A stretch of DNA of 64,000 nt from Halalkalibacillus sediminis (GTDB lineage: Bacteria > Bacillota > Bacilli > Bacillales > Alkalibacillaceae): contig NZ_PJNH01000001.1 in NCBI RefSeq assembly GCF_002844535.1, forward strand, positions 1 to 64,000. The letters run 5' to 3'. The notes under the pieces were generated by a model. That model saw only the letters and a list, made by a program, of their open reading frames with translations. It made no database searches and was not told the origin of the DNA. This document shows, piece after piece, positions 25,021 through 33,392 of this stretch; position 1 is the first letter of the stretch, and each line of letters begins with the position of its first letter. The position numbers were made by a program, and so were the translations under genes.

Positions 25021-25215
25021 ATGTCTGGTCAACAACGTAGTAATATTAGCCCTGGAGCTAAAGTCAGTATCGTCCTCAAGCAGGATCAACGGTCTGGAAA
25101 ACTGACTGAGGGAATCGTAAAAGATATTTTGACTAAATCACCAAACCACCCTCATGGAATCAAAGTTCGATTAGAGGATGGTCAAGTTGGACGAGTGAAA
25201 GAAATTCATTCTTAA
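25021..25215 (+). CDS. ywbE: YwbE family protein
   Basis: 64 residues, nearly all conserved as I recall the family: NISPGAKVSIVLKQDQRSG..TEGIVKDILT and HPHGIKVRLEDGQVGRVKEI. It is a small beta-rich cytoplasmic protein widespread in bacteria, with function not established. AAAGGATG lies before the ATG at 25021, and a strong bidirectional terminator follows immediately. Confidence 0.92.
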   Translation: MSGQQRSNISPGAKVSIVLKQDQRSGKLTEGIVKDILTKSPNHPHGIKVRLEDGQVGRVKEIHS

Positions 25216-25222
25216 TACAGGC

Positions 25223-25251
25223 AACCCCGAGTGTTAACCACTCGGGGTTTT
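25223..25251. terminator. bidirectional terminator between ywbE and the peroxiredoxin gene
   Basis: AACCCCGAGTG (25223-25233) pairs perfectly with CACTCGGGGTT, followed by TTTG. The 5' side carries only one A pair, so it is stronger on the plus strand. The peroxiredoxin stop codon abuts it. Confidence 0.9.
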
Positions 25252-25252
25252 G

Positions 25253-25876
25253 TCATATCTTTCCTATGTCTTCAGTACTTCTCTCGATGCCTGGCATACC
25301 AGGCATCCAGTTTGCGGGGACGCCTAGCCCCGTTTCTCGGCCGAATTGTATTGCTTGTAATAAACGTAGAAGTTCATATGAGTTTCTTCCGACTTCTCTT
25401 GGGTAGGTAACTTTGGAGACAATTTCTCCACTTGGGTCGATTATTACTGTTGTTCGACTAGCGACACCAGCGTTTTCATCTAATGCACGATAAGCTCGAC
25501 TGATCATTTGGTTTCGATCACTTATTAAAGGATATTGAACCTGACTAGCAGAAGGGGATATATCTTTGAAAACCTTGTGGGAATATACACTGTCTGTGCT
25601 GATCCCTAGGACTTCCACGTTCATGTTACGTAATTCAGGATAAACAGCAGCAACTGCTGCTAGTTCTGTTGGTCAAACAAAAGTGAAGTCGCTTGCGTAA
25701 AAAAATAGTACAACCCATGAATCCCGGGCGTCTTCTAGTTGAATGGTTTGTATTTCATTATTCACATACGCTTCAGCAGTGAACAGCGGGGCAATATCTC
25801 CCCTCGACGCGCAGAAAGGGAGAGGGTGATCATTGTAATCTGCTACTGTTGGGAGCTTAGTGTTCTTTTCTGTCAT
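25253..25876 (-). CDS. selenocysteine-containing peroxiredoxin (TGA read as Sec)
   Basis: Thiol peroxidase of the AhpC/Prx group, reducing peroxides through an active-site chalcogen. The 207-residue frame is continuous except for one in-frame TGA at codon 68 (plus-strand 25673-25675), exactly where the peroxidatic residue belongs: DFTFV-U-PTELA, usually DFTFVCPTEL. Both sides are well conserved: FFYASDFTFV before it, and VLGISTDSVYSHK, Arg141 in ASRTTVIIDP and GVPANW after it. The usual PxxxTxxC starts with Ala61 here. No resolving Cys is seen; the only other Cys is C22. A hairpin with SECIS-like spacing follows the TGA. AAGGAGG is well placed before the ATG. The alternative is a nonsense mutation, which would have to hit the catalytic codon by chance. 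Confidence 0.8.
25642..25665 (-). promoter_or_regulatory. putative bacterial SECIS hairpin in the peroxiredoxin mRNA
   Basis: Downstream of the UGA, AGCAGC pairs perfectly with GCUGCU around the tetraloop AGUU, extended by a U-G pair and, past a mismatch, two A-U pairs. Seventeen bases lie between the UGA and the loop, the same distance I count for E. coli fdhF from memory, and a G is in the second loop position as bacterial SECIS elements require. It encodes part of ELAAVAAVY, so it lies wholly in the coding region, as bacterial SECIS do. Confidence 0.65.
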
Positions 25877-25964
25877 TTATTTTACACCTCCTTAAAAATA
25901 TCTATATGTGAAAGATATGTATTTAACTTCTTGTGGAGGGTTTTCTTCAATCAAATTTTTTTAC

Positions 25965-26046
25965 AATGATCATTTTAGTGATTATAGTTATAAATATACG
26001 AGTAAGTCGTATATTTTTTTGTGAAAATATATACCTTGTAGGGTAT
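25965..26046. promoter_or_regulatory. divergent regulatory region with three palindromes
   Basis: Between the peroxiredoxin (minus) and MFS (plus) genes are AATGATCATT (25965-25974), a 10-bp arm hairpin AAATATACGA/TCGTATATTT (25992-26016) followed by T residues, and ATACC-N6-GGTAT (26031-26046). The last overlaps the presumed promoter of the MFS gene and recalls CsoR/CstR-type operators (copper or persulfide sensing). No regulator gene is adjacent. All assignments are by symmetry only. Confidence 0.4.
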
Positions 26047-26076
26047 TATTAGTCTAGAAAGCGAGGAGGAAGAGAA

Positions 26077-27297
26077 TTGAAAACTCAAATAGGGATCAAA
26101 GAGAATATATTATTATTTTCGTTATTAGTGGCCATGAACTTCTTCGTCGGTTCAATGGTTGGAATTGAACGTACAATTCTTCCGATAATCGGTGAAGATG
26201 AATTCGGACTAGCATCCACAAGTGCGGCACTTTCATTTATTGTGAGTTTCGGTTTCTCAAAAGCGATAATCAATTACTTCGCGGGTGAAATTGCCGATCG
26301 ATTCGGTCGAAAAAAAGTTTTAATTGCCGGTTGGGTCATCGGGTTATTTGTACCTGTATTGATTATTTTCGCACATGCTTGGTGGGTGATTGTTGTAGCG
26401 AACGTACTTCTTGGGTTGAACCAGGGGCTTACTTGGTCCATGGCAGTAAATATGAAAATCGATATATCGAAAGCGACTCAGCGAGGTACAGCGGTTGGTA
26501 TGAATGAATTCGCCGGTTACTCTGGGGTAGCGATTATGGCAGCCGTTTCAGGGTATGTCGCTTCTACTTATGCTTTAAGACCAGAACCTTTCTTTATCGG
26601 TATTGCAGTCGTGATCATTGGTATCATTTTATCAATTTTTATTCGTGATACTCAGGAATTCTTAGATATACAGGTTAAAAATAATACTACAGTAGAAGAA
26701 GATGAACTATCGTCTAAACAGGTCTTCAACTTAACGACTTTTAAGGACAGGAATTTATCGAGCGCCAGTTTATCAGGGTTGACCACTAACTTAAAGGACG
26801 GAATGGCGTGGGGACTTTTTCCACTATATTTTACGACGGTCGGACTAACGGTTAGTGAAGTTGGAATAATTGTCGCTGCCTATCCTGCGGCATGGGGGGT
26901 ATTCCAGTTGGTCACTGGTATTTGGAGCGATAAGATTGGTAGAAAGGTTTTGATCACAAACGGTATGTTGCTTCAGGCAGCGTCGTTATGGTTCATCTTA
27001 CTGGTAGACGGATTTTTTCTTTGGTTGATTGGAGCCATTTTATTAGGCGTTGGAACAGCTATGGTGTATCCGACGCTTCAAGCAGCTATTGGTGATGTGG
27101 CAGCACCTAGTTGGAGGGCTTCTTCCATGGGGGTATACCGATTCTGGAGAGATAGCGGATATGCCTTCGGCGCGATTTTAGCAGGTGTTTTCACAGATTT
27201 CATCAGTGTATCTTGGGCCATCGGGTTAGTGGCTATCCTTCCATTCCTTGCGGGGGTACTAAGCCAGGTTCGAATGAAAGAGACTCTAGTAAAATAA
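26077..27297 (+). CDS. MFS transporter
   Basis: 406 residues with about 12 membrane segments. The MFS loop motif GEIADRFGRKK lies between segments 2 and 3 and is repeated in weaker form (GIWSDKIGRK) in the second half. The subgroup resembles drug-efflux or metabolite-type transporters; the substrate is not evident. TTG start at 26077 after GAGGAGGAAG. It is transcribed away from the peroxiredoxin gene across a 200-base region with palindromes, so the two may share a regulator. Confidence 0.85.
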   Translation: MKTQIGIKENILLFSLLVAMNFFVGSMVGIERTILPIIGEDEFGLASTSAALSFIVSFGFSKAIINYFAGEIADRFGRKKVLIAGWVIGLFVPVLIIFAHAWWVIVVANVLLGLNQGLTWSMAVNMKIDISKATQRGTAVGMNEFAGYSGVAIMAAVSGYVASTYALRPEPFFIGIAVVIIGIILSIFIRDTQEFLDIQVKNNTTVEEDELSSKQVFNLTTFKDRNLSSASLSGLTTNLKDGMAWGLFPLYFTTVGLTVSEVGIIVAAYPAAWGVFQLVTGIWSDKIGRKVLITNGMLLQAASLWFILLVDGFFLWLIGAILLGVGTAMVYPTLQAAIGDVAAPSWRASSMGVYRFWRDSGYAFGAILAGVFTDFISVSWAIGLVAILPFLAGVLSQVRMKETLVK

Positions 27298-27361
27298 ATG
27301 ATTTCTAATTAGTGGAAGTGGTATACTGAAATCACCTTAAATTTAAAAGTAGGTGAAAAAA

Positions 27362-27880
27362 ATGAGTACCACTGCAATGGTTACATTATTCATTTCGATT
27401 TTTTCATTGACGATTTCTGGGATTGTAGCGTTCATTACGTATCGCTATAACACGGTTGAGATAAGAAATAATGCAAGATTGGAGCATAATAAGCTTCTTC
27501 TTGAAATTGACCGGATGTATATCGATGATCCAGATTTATGGAGCATATATGATAACCATCCAATTTCGAAGCATATAGAGCGAACCCCTCTTAAAAAGGG
27601 TAAAAGAGAAGCGTTCATCTATTACTACTTGAACTTTTTTGATATTATCTATGATTTTTATCATAAGCAAATCTATAAAAATAAAAATGATCGCAATGAT
27701 TGGGATTCATGGGATTCATATATTCGACACTTTTTCCAAGGGTGTACGATGGCGAGGGAAATGTTCAAAGATTCTTCCGAGTGGTATGATAAGGATTTCG
27801 CTAAGTATATACTAAAAATCATCAGAGAGATTGAATGGAAAGATTATGACCGATTCGTGGAGGATAAAGATGAAGTTTGA
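27362..27880 (+). CDS. hypothetical single-pass membrane protein
   Basis: 172 residues. One N-terminal membrane segment (about residues 5-27) is followed by a charged, aromatic-rich cytoplasmic or outside domain (ISKHIERTPLKKGKR, FYHKQIYKNKNDRN). I do not recognise the family; the pattern recalls unassigned membrane proteins of about this size in Bacillus. An upstream GTG (27353) is in frame, but AGGTGA fits the ATG at 27362. It overlaps the next gene by 11 bases, suggesting coupled translation. Confidence 0.7.
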   Translation: MSTTAMVTLFISIFSLTISGIVAFITYRYNTVEIRNNARLEHNKLLLEIDRMYIDDPDLWSIYDNHPISKHIERTPLKKGKREAFIYYYLNFFDIIYDFYHKQIYKNKNDRNDWDSWDSYIRHFFQGCTMAREMFKDSSEWYDKDFAKYILKIIREIEWKDYDRFVEDKDEV

Positions 27881-28424
27881 TATGGTTACTCCGACATTTG
27901 AAGATATTGATGGAATGCTGGATTTGAACTACCGGATCTATCCGAAAGAGTGGCATGTATCTCCAGAGTATGTGAAAGAGGTAATGATGCAGAATCCTGA
28001 AGTCTATCGGGTATGCAAAGTGAACGGAACAGTGAAAGGTGTTTATAGTCTTTTTCCTCTGAATAAGAAAGATTATGAAGGGGTCTTAAAAGATGAAATA
28101 GACGAGAAAGACTTGGCTGATAAAGTTCTATCTTATGATGGTTGTAAAGAGGTTTATCTTTATTTAATTTCCATTATAGTAGATATTTTTGATGAAGATT
28201 ATAAACGGTATACTCTTGCACTATTGCAAGATATGCCTGAACAGTTGAAACTATTAGAATCAAAAGGAATACAGGTAAAAGAAATTGGAGCTTTTGCAAT
28301 CTCTGAGGATGGAAGTCGTATATTGAATCGAATCGGCTTCAATCAAGATCCTGAAATCGAGACGAATGAATTTCCTGTATTTCGTTCAACAGCCCCTGAT
28401 TTAATCCAGGCTATTAAAAAGTAA
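27870..28424 (+). CDS. GNAT-like acyltransferase, hypothetical
   Basis: 184 residues. The N-terminus (MVTPTFEDIDGMLDLNYRIYP) and the strand CKVNGTVKGVYSLFPL resemble the first half of the GNAT acetyltransferase fold, and the end (GIQVKEIGAFAISEDGSRILNRIGF) resembles its closing strand. The usual acetyl-CoA loop is not clear, so the activity is uncertain. ATG at 27870 has GTGGAGG 6 bases upstream. It overlaps the preceding gene and ends at a strong terminator. Confidence 0.65.
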   Translation: MKFDMVTPTFEDIDGMLDLNYRIYPKEWHVSPEYVKEVMMQNPEVYRVCKVNGTVKGVYSLFPLNKKDYEGVLKDEIDEKDLADKVLSYDGCKEVYLYLISIIVDIFDEDYKRYTLALLQDMPEQLKLLESKGIQVKEIGAFAISEDGSRILNRIGFNQDPEIETNEFPVFRSTAPDLIQAIKK

Positions 28425-28461
28425 TCCCTCTACTAATAATGTAGAGGGATTTTAATTTTTA
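28423..28461. terminator. bidirectional terminator
   Basis: AATCCCTCTAC pairs with GTAGAGGGATT around TAATAAT, with T-rich sequence on the plus side and the A-rich complement on the other. It serves the GNAT-like gene and the convergent lipoprotein gene. Confidence 0.88.
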
Positions 28462-29409
28462 GCTTTCGTTACTATTTCTCTTCTTCCGTTTTCTAATAAT
28501 CATCCAGACGCCCCCACCGATAATCAACAATGGTACTAGAACTGGTGACATTCCAACAAAAAAGACGAATAATCCTGAGAACATCGTTATGATTCCATTT
28601 ACTGTTTTCATGAAAAAGCTTTGAGCCCGTTCCCAAGTGTTCAGCGAGTCTTGAGTTTGGATTTCAGCAATATTGACGCTACGTTCCCTGATCGAAAGTG
28701 TAACTGTAGAAAAAGCCACATTGTCTTCTAGATAAGTCATTCTTCCTTTGATTTGTTCGATTTCTTCTTGGACGGAAGATAGGTCATCTGAGATCTTAAG
28801 TAAATCTTCGGTTTTCTCAGCCTCATTTAAAAAAGTAAGCAATCTCTCTTCAACTGCTTCTTTCGATCGTAATCGTGACTCCAAATCCACATATTCCTCA
28901 GTCACATCATCACCGTGTGTTCTTTTTTCTAATACTTTTGCGCTCGCAGACTCCAAGCTGGACATGAAGGGTCGAAAATTTTCCTGCGGGACCCTAATTG
29001 TCAGTTCACCATTTCTAAGTTCATCATTTTCTCCGCTAGAGTATTCTGAGGATTCAACAATATACCCATCGACCCGATTGATTTCGTCGGTAATCTTGTC
29101 GTAGGCTTCATTATAATCTTTCACTTCGATCGCGATTTGCCCCTCATAGATGATCATCTGTTTCTTACTACGACTACTTGTTCCTTCAGTTTCAGTTTTA
29201 GTATCAGCCTCGGCTTTGGAATCTTCGGTGGTTCCTTCTTGCTCACCATCTGATGAGGATTCCTCATTTTCAACGAAGCCTGCCTCATCTCCGCTGTCTT
29301 CCGCACCCTCCATAGAGTTATCGGAAGACTCACTGGAACTGTTGCTACAAGCACTGAATAGGAATACACTAACTATAATCATTGAAACGAAAAATATTTT
29401 TCTAAGCAT
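28459..29409 (-). CDS. DUF4349 domain lipoprotein
   Basis: 316 residues. A signal peptide with lipobox (FSAC, Cys21) is followed by a long acidic Ser/Glu/Asp linker (about 22-80). The DUF4349 domain (about 84-240) holds a coiled coil (LRSKEAVEERLLTFLNEAEK ... QEEIEQIKGRMTYLED). A C-terminal membrane helix near residues 270-300 precedes a basic tail. It is therefore anchored at both ends with its domain outside. Function is unknown; in other bacteria such proteins are cell-envelope components. Monocistronic. Confidence 0.88.
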   Translation of the reverse strand: MLRKIFFVSMIIVSVFLFSACSNSSSESSDNSMEGAEDSGDEAGFVENEESSSDGEQEGTTEDSKAEADTKTETEGTSSRSKKQMIIYEGQIAIEVKDYNEAYDKITDEINRVDGYIVESSEYSSGENDELRNGELTIRVPQENFRPFMSSLESASAKVLEKRTHGDDVTEEYVDLESRLRSKEAVEERLLTFLNEAEKTEDLLKISDDLSSVQEEIEQIKGRMTYLEDNVAFSTVTLSIRERSVNIAEIQTQDSLNTWERAQSFFMKTVNGIITMFSGLFVFFVGMSPVLVPLLIIGGGVWMIIRKRKKRNSNES

Positions 29410-29548
29410 AAATAGCCCCCCTACTATACTTATTTGATTGATTAGACGTTAAGAATTAATAAATGTTACAAATAAGTTGTTCGTGATTGAATCACCAGAG
29501 TAGTGGGAATATGTTTATCAGTGCAGTTACAGGAAAAGGATGATGTTG

Positions 29549-30208
29549 ATGGAGTGGAAACATGTTTGGAAAGGGATCGTCGTATTAATATTCGTCCTTG
29601 TTTTATATTCGTTTAATCAACGACTACTTAATTTTTCACCAGAAGACATACGGACACTTATTTATACTGCGGGCTGGTTAGCGCCCGTATTTTATATAGT
29701 TTTATTCACGCTGAGACCACTCGTACTTTTTCCTGCTTCAGTATTTTCGATCGTCGGTGGCTTAGCTTTTGGTGCTTATTTTGGTTCGTTATTAGCATTG
29801 ATTGGAGCTGTTTCTGGAGCCGTTTTGTCATTCATTTTGGCAAGGAAGTATGGAGAGAGATTCGTCCGGAAAGCACCTACAGGTAAAATGTATGAGATCA
29901 AGGAAAAATTCGAGGAGAAAGGTTTTTTCTATATATTAATGCTCCGTTTTTTACCAGTAGTCAATTTTGATTTGATTAGCTATTCAGCTGGATTATCAAA
30001 GGTGAAGATCAAGGACTTTATTAAGGCAACCACACTGGGTATTATCCCAGGTACTTTAATATATAACTTTTTAGGAGCTAGCCTTGTAGAAGGTGACCGA
30101 ACGACCATGATAATCGTTGGCACCATATATTTAATCGTTATAGTCGTTCCTGTCATATGGAATAAACAAATTATGAAAAGAATTGAGGAAGTTCCTGAAA
30201 AAAGCTGA
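29549..30208 (+). CDS. TVP38/TMEM64 family (VTT domain) membrane protein
   Basis: 219 residues with about five membrane segments. The VTT/SNARE-associated signature is present: LRPLVLFPASVFSIVGGLAFG, then GAVSGAVLSFILARKYG and RFLPVVNFDLISYSAG. DedA/TVP38 relatives act on membrane lipid (undecaprenyl phosphate or phospholipid) distribution. Three ATGs are close together (29540, 29543, 29549); AAAAGG before 29549 gives the best spacing. The gene ends 28 bases before the ABC-class ATPase gene. Confidence 0.87.
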   Translation: MEWKHVWKGIVVLIFVLVLYSFNQRLLNFSPEDIRTLIYTAGWLAPVFYIVLFTLRPLVLFPASVFSIVGGLAFGAYFGSLLALIGAVSGAVLSFILARKYGERFVRKAPTGKMYEIKEKFEEKGFFYILMLRFLPVVNFDLISYSAGLSKVKIKDFIKATTLGIIPGTLIYNFLGASLVEGDRTTMIIVGTIYLIVIVVPVIWNKQIMKRIEEVPEKS

Positions 30209-30235
30209 CTATCTTTTTATTGAGGAGGATTTATT

Positions 30236-31933
30236 TTGAAACGATTGCAACAAACATTACAGCGAATTGATGGAAAAAGTTATAAGGCGTATAAGGATAT
30301 TCAAGGGAAATTCCAATTCAATGGATTTGAATTGCATATGGATTATGTACAAGGGGATCCGTTTGCGGCTCCTTCTAAACTTCGATTGGTTATACCAAAA
30401 GACTCACAAACGATCGACAGCGAGTGGCTAGAGACAAAAAGACGTCGTATTTATATCGAGGATTATATCGCTAGAATGGTCGACCGAGCTATCTTCAGTA
30501 ATAAAATCAACGTTAAAGGCAGTGGAAAAAGCGGAAGTGTCTCCATCGATGGACCTGACCAAGAGATACTAGAACGCGCAGCTGTCAATGTGACCAGCAA
30601 TGAGGTGACTGTTTGTCTTTCAATCGGATTACCTGCAAATGGTCGACGAATTAATGGACGTGAAGCGGACAAGCTATTTTTCACTCTGCTGCCTGATATT
30701 TTGAAAAACTCCGTATTCAAGCTTGATACAAACAAACTGAAGCGTGCAATGGAACTTGCTGATCAGCATGGTGTTATCAGAGAAAAGATGCGTGAGGAAA
30801 ATTGGATCGGCTTCATTGCAAATGGTTCCATTTTACCGAGAAAAAGTGGAATCAGTTCCAGACCTCTAGATAATGCAGTTCCTTTTGAGAGCCCTAAGGA
30901 GAATGAGGTCTCCTTTGAAATCCCTCATCGCCAAGAACCGATTACAGGGATGGCAATTAAAAAGGGAATCACGTTGATTGTCGGTGGCGGTTTCCACGGT
31001 AAAAGTACATTGTTGAATGCACTTGAAGAAGGTGTGTATGAACATGTTGCTGGTGATGGTCGAGAGTATGTATTGACTGACCCTACAGCAGCAAAAATCA
31101 GAGCTGAAGACGGTAGAAGCATTTCAAACGTTAATATTTCACCGTTTATCAACGATTTACCGAACGGTGATGACACTGCAACATTTACAACTGAGAATGC
31201 TAGTGGTAGTACTTCACAAGCTGCCAATGTGGTCGAAGCCCTAGAAGCAGGTGCTAAGACCCTGTTGATCGACGAAGATACGAGTGCGACCAACTTTATG
31301 ATTCGTGATGAGCGGATGCAACAACTAGTAGCTAAAGATAAAGAACCTATCACACCTTTCGTGCAAAAAGTTAAGCAGTTGAGAGACGATAAAGAGATCT
31401 CGACTATTCTAGTCATGGGTGGTTCTGGCGATTATTTCGATATCGCTGATGATGTAATCATGATGGATCGTTATATACCAGTTAACCGCACGAATGAAGC
31501 TAGAGAAATCGCTGAGGCAGAACCAAGAAAATATGAGACGATGGAGCACGATTACTTCGGTTCCCTTACAAAGCGAACCGTCATTACGAATTCGATCAAC
31601 AAAATTCTAGGACCGAAGAAAAAGGCGCAAGCAAAAGGCAAAGGAACAATTTTGATTGGAAAAGAAGCAATCGACCTTTCATTAGTTGAACAAATTGTCG
31701 ATGTTTCCCAAACAAGAATGATTGCAAATGTGTTAAAATATATGGCGTTAAAGCCTTCATCAAGTGAATGGACACTAGAAGAATGGCTAGATCAGATTGA
31801 AGAAGAAATCGATCAGAACGGACTAAGCTTCACCCAGAAAAATCAAAAAGCACACCCTGGTGATATAGCACGACCACGAAGATTCGAAATCGCAGCAGCC
31901 ATTAACCGCTTAAGAGGCGTGCAGATGAAATAG
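30236..31933 (+). CDS. ABC-class ATPase domain protein
   Basis: 565-residue cytoplasmic protein of the predicted ABC-class ATPase family (COG3044 type). A Walker A-like GGGFHGKSTLL lies near residues 248-258 and an acidic LLIDEDTSATNF near 342-353 acts as Walker B. A family N-terminal domain precedes them. The process is unknown; members are single proteins without transporter partners. TTG start at 30236 with TGAGGAGG upstream. It may be cotranscribed with the TVP38 gene. Confidence 0.85.
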   Translation: MKRLQQTLQRIDGKSYKAYKDIQGKFQFNGFELHMDYVQGDPFAAPSKLRLVIPKDSQTIDSEWLETKRRRIYIEDYIARMVDRAIFSNKINVKGSGKSGSVSIDGPDQEILERAAVNVTSNEVTVCLSIGLPANGRRINGREADKLFFTLLPDILKNSVFKLDTNKLKRAMELADQHGVIREKMREENWIGFIANGSILPRKSGISSRPLDNAVPFESPKENEVSFEIPHRQEPITGMAIKKGITLIVGGGFHGKSTLLNALEEGVYEHVAGDGREYVLTDPTAAKIRAEDGRSISNVNISPFINDLPNGDDTATFTTENASGSTSQAANVVEALEAGAKTLLIDEDTSATNFMIRDERMQQLVAKDKEPITPFVQKVKQLRDDKEISTILVMGGSGDYFDIADDVIMMDRYIPVNRTNEAREIAEAEPRKYETMEHDYFGSLTKRTVITNSINKILGPKKKAQAKGKGTILIGKEAIDLSLVEQIVDVSQTRMIANVLKYMALKPSSSEWTLEEWLDQIEEEIDQNGLSFTQKNQKAHPGDIARPRRFEIAAAINRLRGVQMK

Positions 31934-31951
31934 AATTAGTTGTTTTAGGGC

Positions 31952-32182
31952 GGAAACTCGCCGTTTGGAGGAGGAAACCCGCCGTTTGGAGGTGAAAACC
32001 CATCTCCAAGTAGCGAGAACTTCAGGGAAAGATGCTGGAATTCACGGGCAAGAAGCGGGAATTCACGGGAAAGAAGCGATAACTCACGGGAAAGAAGCGA
32101 TAACTCACGGGAAAGAAGTGGGAACTCACGGATAAGAAGCCAGAATTTACGGGTAAGGTGCAGAAACTCACGGGCAAACTCA
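31952..32182. repeat. eleven 21-bp tandem repeats
   Basis: The intergenic region is one continuous 21-base register from 31952. The first two units are GGAAACYCGCCGTTTGGAGG-type, and units 32036-32182 are TGGAATTCACGGGAAAGAAG-type with 1-6 changes each. Because 21 is a multiple of three, both strands stay open; the minus strand reads heptads such as REFPLLS. No ribosome-binding site or likely start supports translation. Spacer-free, so not a CRISPR array. Confidence 0.85.
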
Positions 32183-32225
32183 AAAAAGTCACTCACAAAA
32201 CTCATCAATAGAAAGGAGGGGTTGT

Positions 32226-33365
32226 ATGGACGTCGCTCAATTAAAACAGGAACTCATCGAATATAGTAAGGAAATCAACATCCAGGAAATAGGTTTTACT
32301 TCAGCTGATACATTCGACTCGTTAAAGCAACGGTTGATCGTGCAGCAGTCGTTAAAATTCCAGTCTGGTTTTGAGAAGGGGTCTGTCGAAGAACGTACAA
32401 CTCCTTCCGAATTGATGCCAAAAGCTCGCTCTATCATATCGATCGCACTCGCTTATCCTTCAAAGATGAAAGGTGCACCTAAAAGCACAAAACAGGAACC
32501 TCGTGGTGTTTTCGCTAGAGCATCCTGGGGGCAGGATTACCATGATGTTTTAAGAGAGAAGCTACGCCTGCTCGGTGAATTTTTGCAAGAAAAGGTTGAT
32601 GGTGTTGCCTATAAAGCAATGGTGGATACCGGAGAATTGCATGACCGTGCGGTGGCAGAACGCGCAGGGGTCGGTTTTGTCGGAAAAAATTGTGCACTGA
32701 TTACGGAGGATTACGGTTCATACGTGTACTTAGGAGAACTGATTACAAATATCCCCTTCCAACCGGATGAACCTATCGAAGAAGGCTGTGGCGACTGCAA
32801 TATTTGTGTAGATACTTGCCCGACTGGGGCACTAGTTCAAGGCGGGCAACTGAATGCACAGCGTTGTATCGCTTATCTAACGCTGACGAAAGGTTTTCTA
32901 GAAGATGAATTCCGTACAAAAATCGGAAATCGAGTATACGGTTGTGACACCTGCCAAGTAGTTTGTCCGAAGAATAAATCAAAAGATTTTCATTTGCATC
33001 CTGAAATGGAGCCAGATCCTGAACTAGTAAAACCTAAGCTACAGCCTCTTCTGAAAATATCGAATCGGGAGTTCAAGGAGAAGTATGGTTATATGTCTGG
33101 ATCGTGGAGAGGAAAGAAACCGATTCAACGAAATGCTATCATAGCGTTAGCCCACTATAAAAATGAAGATTCTGTCGATGATTTAGCAGACTTGATGAAC
33201 AATGACCCTAGACCTGTCATTAGAGGAACGGCTGCATGGGCCATTGGGAAAATTGGACGTAGCGATTCAGAGGAGTTGATTTTGAAAGCGAAAGAACGAG
33301 AATCGGATGAACAAGTCATCAACGAAATGGAGAAAGGATTGTCTTTTAAACATCAAACGGTGTAG
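32226..33365 (+). CDS. queG: epoxyqueuosine reductase
   Basis: 379 residues. It catalyses the last step of queuosine synthesis on tRNA position 34, using cobalamin and two 4Fe-4S clusters. Family features are the N-terminal RASWGQDYH region, the clusters CGDCNICVDTCPTGAL and CDTCQVVCPKN, and a C-terminal HEAT-like stretch (AIIALAHYKNEDSVDDLADL ... VIRGTAAWAIGKIG). AAAGGAGGG before the ATG. It stands after the tandem repeat block and starts a run with ogt and trmL. Its B12 need links to the cobalamin riboswitch at 1884. Confidence 0.95.
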   Translation: MDVAQLKQELIEYSKEINIQEIGFTSADTFDSLKQRLIVQQSLKFQSGFEKGSVEERTTPSELMPKARSIISIALAYPSKMKGAPKSTKQEPRGVFARASWGQDYHDVLREKLRLLGEFLQEKVDGVAYKAMVDTGELHDRAVAERAGVGFVGKNCALITEDYGSYVYLGELITNIPFQPDEPIEEGCGDCNICVDTCPTGALVQGGQLNAQRCIAYLTLTKGFLEDEFRTKIGNRVYGCDTCQVVCPKNKSKDFHLHPEMEPDPELVKPKLQPLLKISNREFKEKYGYMSGSWRGKKPIQRNAIIALAHYKNEDSVDDLADLMNNDPRPVIRGTAAWAIGKIGRSDSEELILKAKERESDEQVINEMEKGLSFKHQTV

Positions 33366-33392
33366 ACAATTCAAACCATGGAGGTGTATGTA

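Noticed and set aside
25253-25876. Peroxiredoxin as a plain pseudogene
   Set aside because: The only defect is a TGA at the catalytic codon, with strong conservation on both sides and a SECIS-like hairpin. Selenocysteine is the simpler reading, although not proven.
31952-32182. CRISPR array
   Set aside because: Units are contiguous with no unique spacers and no cas genes are near.
31945-32208. 87-residue minus-strand frame of heptad repeats
   Set aside because: It is open only because the 21-bp repeats are a multiple of three. No ribosome-binding site or promoter is visible. Kept as a repeat, not a gene.
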